Below are positions 61,075 to 64,000 of a stretch of 64,000 nucleotides of DNA, one piece after another; position 1 is the first letter of the stretch, and each line of letters begins with the position of its first letter. The position numbers were made by a program, and so were the translations under genes. The stretch spans positions 3,472,001 through 3,536,000 of the forward strand of contig OX457075.1 in assembly GCA_949752795.1 (NCBI GenBank), written 5' to 3'. Source of the DNA: Hyperoodon ampullatus (lineage: Eukaryota; Chordata; Mammalia; Artiodactyla; Ziphiidae). The notes below the pieces were generated by a model. That model made no database searches, was not told the origin of the DNA, and saw nothing but the letters and a program-made list of their open reading frames with translations.

Positions 61075-61491
61075 GGGGACTTCTCTGGAGGTGCAGTGGT
61101 TAAGAATCTGCCTGCCAATGCAGGGGACACGGGTTCGAGCCCTGGTCTGGGAAGATCCCACATGCCGAGGAGCAATTAAGCCCGTGCACCACAACTACTG
61201 AGCCTGAGCTCTAGAGCCCGCGTGCCACAACTACTGAAGCCTGCACGCCTACAGCCCGTGAGCCACAACTACTGAGCCCGTGAGCCACAACTTACTGAAG
61301 CCCGCATGCCTAGAGCCCGTGCTCCACAACGAGAAGCCACCGCAATGAGAAGTCCGCGAACTGCAACGAAGAGTAGCCCCTGCTCGCCACAACTAGAGAA
61401 AGCCCACGCTCAGCAACAAAGACCCAATGCAGCCAAAAATAAAGTGTTTCTCTAATAAATAAATAAACAAACAAACAAATAAATAAATAAA
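61075..61491 (+). mobile_element. CHR-type SINE, longest subtype
   Basis: The head 'ggggacttctctggaggtgc' is followed by several 'gagccacaactactga' repeats and a compound (aaat)n(aaac)n tail at about 61454-61491. Confidence 0.88.
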
Positions 61492-61859
61492 TGACTACTC
61501 ATTGACCTAAGAATTCCAGTTCCAGTAAGTTTTCTTACAAACATACTCCTGTATGTGCCCAAAGCATCCAAGGAAATTTACATAAGAAATAAAGAAATGA
61601 AGACTGGAAACAACTGAAATTTCCATGAGTAAAGAACGGGTTAAGTCCATCATGGTACACCCATACAACAAAATCCTATGCAGCTATTAGTAACGAGGCT
61701 GTTCTGTTATGTACTGAAATGGAACAGCTGCTAAGACAGGCTGTTGAGTGAAAAACGTAAGGTGCAGAGCAGCAGCTATTCGTTTAGTTAAAAATATGTT
61801 TATTTATGAACATATGAGTTTGAGGAATAAGATGAGACGATGACATAATTTTCAACCAC

Positions 61860-62210
61860 ATTCCCCGTGACAAAGTTTACTACGTTTTTCAAACAGCTGC
61901 ACAGCATTTCGTTGTATGGGCACTCTAATTATACCTAACTCGTCCCCTATAAATGAATGTTTAAATTGTTTTCATTCTTTCGCTGTCCTATCATGGTATA
62001 TTTCTGCACACACGTGCAAATTCAGTACAGCTGTAGGATGAATTACTACAAGTGGAATTACTGGATCAAGGTTATGTGCACTGTTGATGCTGACAGACGG
62101 TACCAAATTAACCTCTCAGAAAAGGTCTGTTCAATATATAGTCCCTCCAAGAATGTACGAATACACCGATTTTTTTCCACATCCTCACTGACAGAGTATC
62201 AAAACCTCTG
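61860..62210 (-). repeat. Probable old L1 3' end
   Basis: Phrases such as 'gcatttcgttgtatgggcac' and 'ttactacaagtggaattact' are typical of antisense 3' ends of old L1 families. Diverged and tentative. Confidence 0.45.
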
Positions 62211-62492
62211 ATCTTTGCCAATCTCTTAACTGAAGGAACAGAGACCTTTACAAATATTAACCTATTTTACTCTCATTTCCACAAGAGAAACAGATTTAAG
62301 AGAGATTAACAAGTTCACATGGCCCAGTGTACTTTGGAGACAGAAGTTAAACCCCAATCTAGTCTGACACCAAAGCACACACTGCTAACCACAATGCTCA
62401 TTTCACTGCAGCTGAAATGCCTTCACATCACAGCACAGAATAACGTAGAGAACAGACTAAGGTCCTAAACAGACTACTAAAAAAACCCAGGT

Positions 62493-62780
62493 GGGCTTCC
62501 CTGGTGGCGCAGTGGTTGGGAATCTGCCTGCCAATGCAGGGGACACGGGTTCGAGCCCTGGTCTGGGAAGATCCCACATGCCGCGGAGCAACTAAGCCCG
62601 TGAGCCACAACTACTGAGCCTGCGCATCTGGAGCCTGTGCTCCGCAACGGGAGAGGCCACGACAGTGAGAGGCCCGCGCACCGCAATGAAGAGTGGCCCC
62701 CGCTTGCCGCAACTGGAGAAAGCCCTCGCACAGAAACGAAGACACAACACAGCCAAAAATAAATAAATTAAAAAAAAAAA
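62493..62780 (+). mobile_element. CHR-type SINE
   Basis: The head 'gggcttccctggtggcgcag' is near 62494, the body extends into 'gccgcaactggagaaagccc', and an A-run ends it. The repeat aaacccaggtg/aaccccaggtg lies on both sides. Confidence 0.9.
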
Positions 62781-62863
62781 AAAACCCCAGGTGTTAAATA
62801 CTCCTCATTACTTCTTTTTCCACAATTAAAAATTTATGTGGACATGCTATGCTATTTTTCTTT

Positions 62864-63271
62864 TTTTTTAATCTTTATTTATTTGTTATTTATTTGGCTG
62901 TGTCAGGTCTTAGTTGTGGCATGTGGGATCTTCACTGCTGCATGCGGGATCTTTTGTTGCAGTGCACGGGCTCTTCGTTGTGGCACATGAGCCTCTCTCT
63001 AACTGTGGTGTGTGGTCTCCAGAGTGCATGGGCTCAGTAGTTGCAGCACGCAGGCTCTCTAGTTGTGGCGCGTAGGCTCCAGAACATGCGGGCTCAGTAG
63101 TTGTGGCGTGTGGGCTCCAGAGTGCAAGGGCTCGGTAGTTGTGGAGCACGGGCTCAGGAGCTGTGGCACATGGGCTTAGTTGCCCCGTGGCACGTGGGTA
63201 TGTTCCCTGACCAGGGATCAACCCCTGCATCGGAAGATGGATTCTTAACCACTGGACCACCAGGAAAGTCC
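62864..63271 (-). mobile_element. CHR-type SINE, long subtype with expanded body
   Basis: Many tandem variants of 'gggctcagtagttgtgg' fill the body, making this one of the longest copies. Imperfect repeats tgctatttttctt (62850) and tgctgtttttctt (63272) flank it. Confidence 0.88.
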
Positions 63272-64000
63272 TGCTGTTTTTCTTATAGCATATAATTTTC
63301 CAGTTACTGACAGGGTTCCCAAACTTTTAGTAGGTCAATATGCATGAATACAATGTCAATCTATCCTGATTTGCCTAACCATTCTGCTACTACTGGTTTT
63401 CAATTTTGTTTTATAAAAATCACTACTTTAAGCATCCAATGACTTTTCATTTAAAAATTTAAAAAATTAAATACACAATACACACATATGTATTTATGTG
63501 TGTGCATGCAAGCACACATGGGTATGTATATGGTTTCGTTAAACCACAACCTCAAAAATGAAATCATCAGAGGAGAGCATGAGTAATTATAGCTCCTTCT
63601 GAACATACAAAGGTCATCTACTCGTAAATACTACCTTTAGAATGCCGAACTTAATTTATACCAGAGTAAAATTTAGAAACAATATAAATGGTAAAAAACT
63701 ATGCAATATTATGTGGTCATTAAGAACCAAGCTCCCAAATGCTTTAAAATGTGTAACAAAATGCTTATAACATGTTAACTCTATATACAATGTATAAACA
63801 CATTATTTTATATTCACACATGTACACATACATAGTATAAACCTAACTCTGTGGAAACATATTTTCCGAGGAGTGGCAGGCTATACACCAAATGTTAACA
63901 GTGGTTAGTTCTCGATGATTAGACTCTTCTTTTGATGTTAACATCTTCAAATTTTTCTTCAATGAGCATGTGTTACTTTAAAAAATATATTTTTTTGGCT

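Overview
This is a 64 kb piece of mammalian nuclear DNA, most probably from a cetacean. The organism call rests on about twenty copies of a tRNA-derived SINE whose head reads 'ttccctggtggcgcagtgg' and whose body ends in an A-rich tail. This is the CHR SINE class that dominates whale and dolphin genomes. The copies sit beside L1 LINEs of cetartiodactyl type. There are no bacterial genes, operons or CRISPR arrays. Most open frames are pieces of L1 ORF2, SINE read-through or hAT transposase.

Two host genes are present, both on the minus strand and in the same order and orientation relative to each other as on human chromosome 8p11 (recalled, not searched). FNTA, the shared alpha subunit of protein farnesyltransferase and geranylgeranyltransferase I, occupies 60419 down to about 39.9 kb. 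Seven coding exons give exactly codons 98-379 of a 379-residue protein; the first two coding exons lie beyond 64000. POMK, protein O-mannose kinase, has its two coding exons at 26180-25878 and 22113-21343, which join to exactly 350 residues. A CpG-rich block at 33.4-33.9 kb is the probable POMK promoter and first exon. HGSNAT, expected next after POMK, was not found.

Layout. 0-8.3 kb: an old L1 split by a 6.1 kb element that begins as a full-length L1 but ends in what looks like a cellular mRNA 3' end; that L1 is itself split by a piece of 28S rRNA. 8.5-15.8 kb: older L1s, mainly one long minus-strand copy carrying two SINEs and a 240 bp L1 fragment. 15.8-18.4 kb: a complete-ended hAT DNA transposon (MER1/Charlie3 type) with a broken transposase. 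20-34 kb: POMK. 34.4-39.9 kb: intergenic DNA with old L1/HAL1, a second hAT transposase relic, a truncated L1 and SINEs. 40-60.4 kb: FNTA, with a full-length L1 at 51.2-57.3 kb in intron 3. 60.4-64 kb: FNTA intron 2 with large SINEs.

The two genes work in unrelated pathways: prenylation of CaaX proteins in the cytosol (FNTA), and phosphorylation of O-mannosyl glycans on alpha-dystroglycan in the ER (POMK). The strongest unusual signals are the chimeric L1/mRNA insertion, the 28S rRNA retrocopy inside it, a 22 bp minisatellite repeating a splice-donor-like sequence at the POMK promoter, and monomer-like duplications in the two L1 5' UTRs. I did not find a convincing new gene system.
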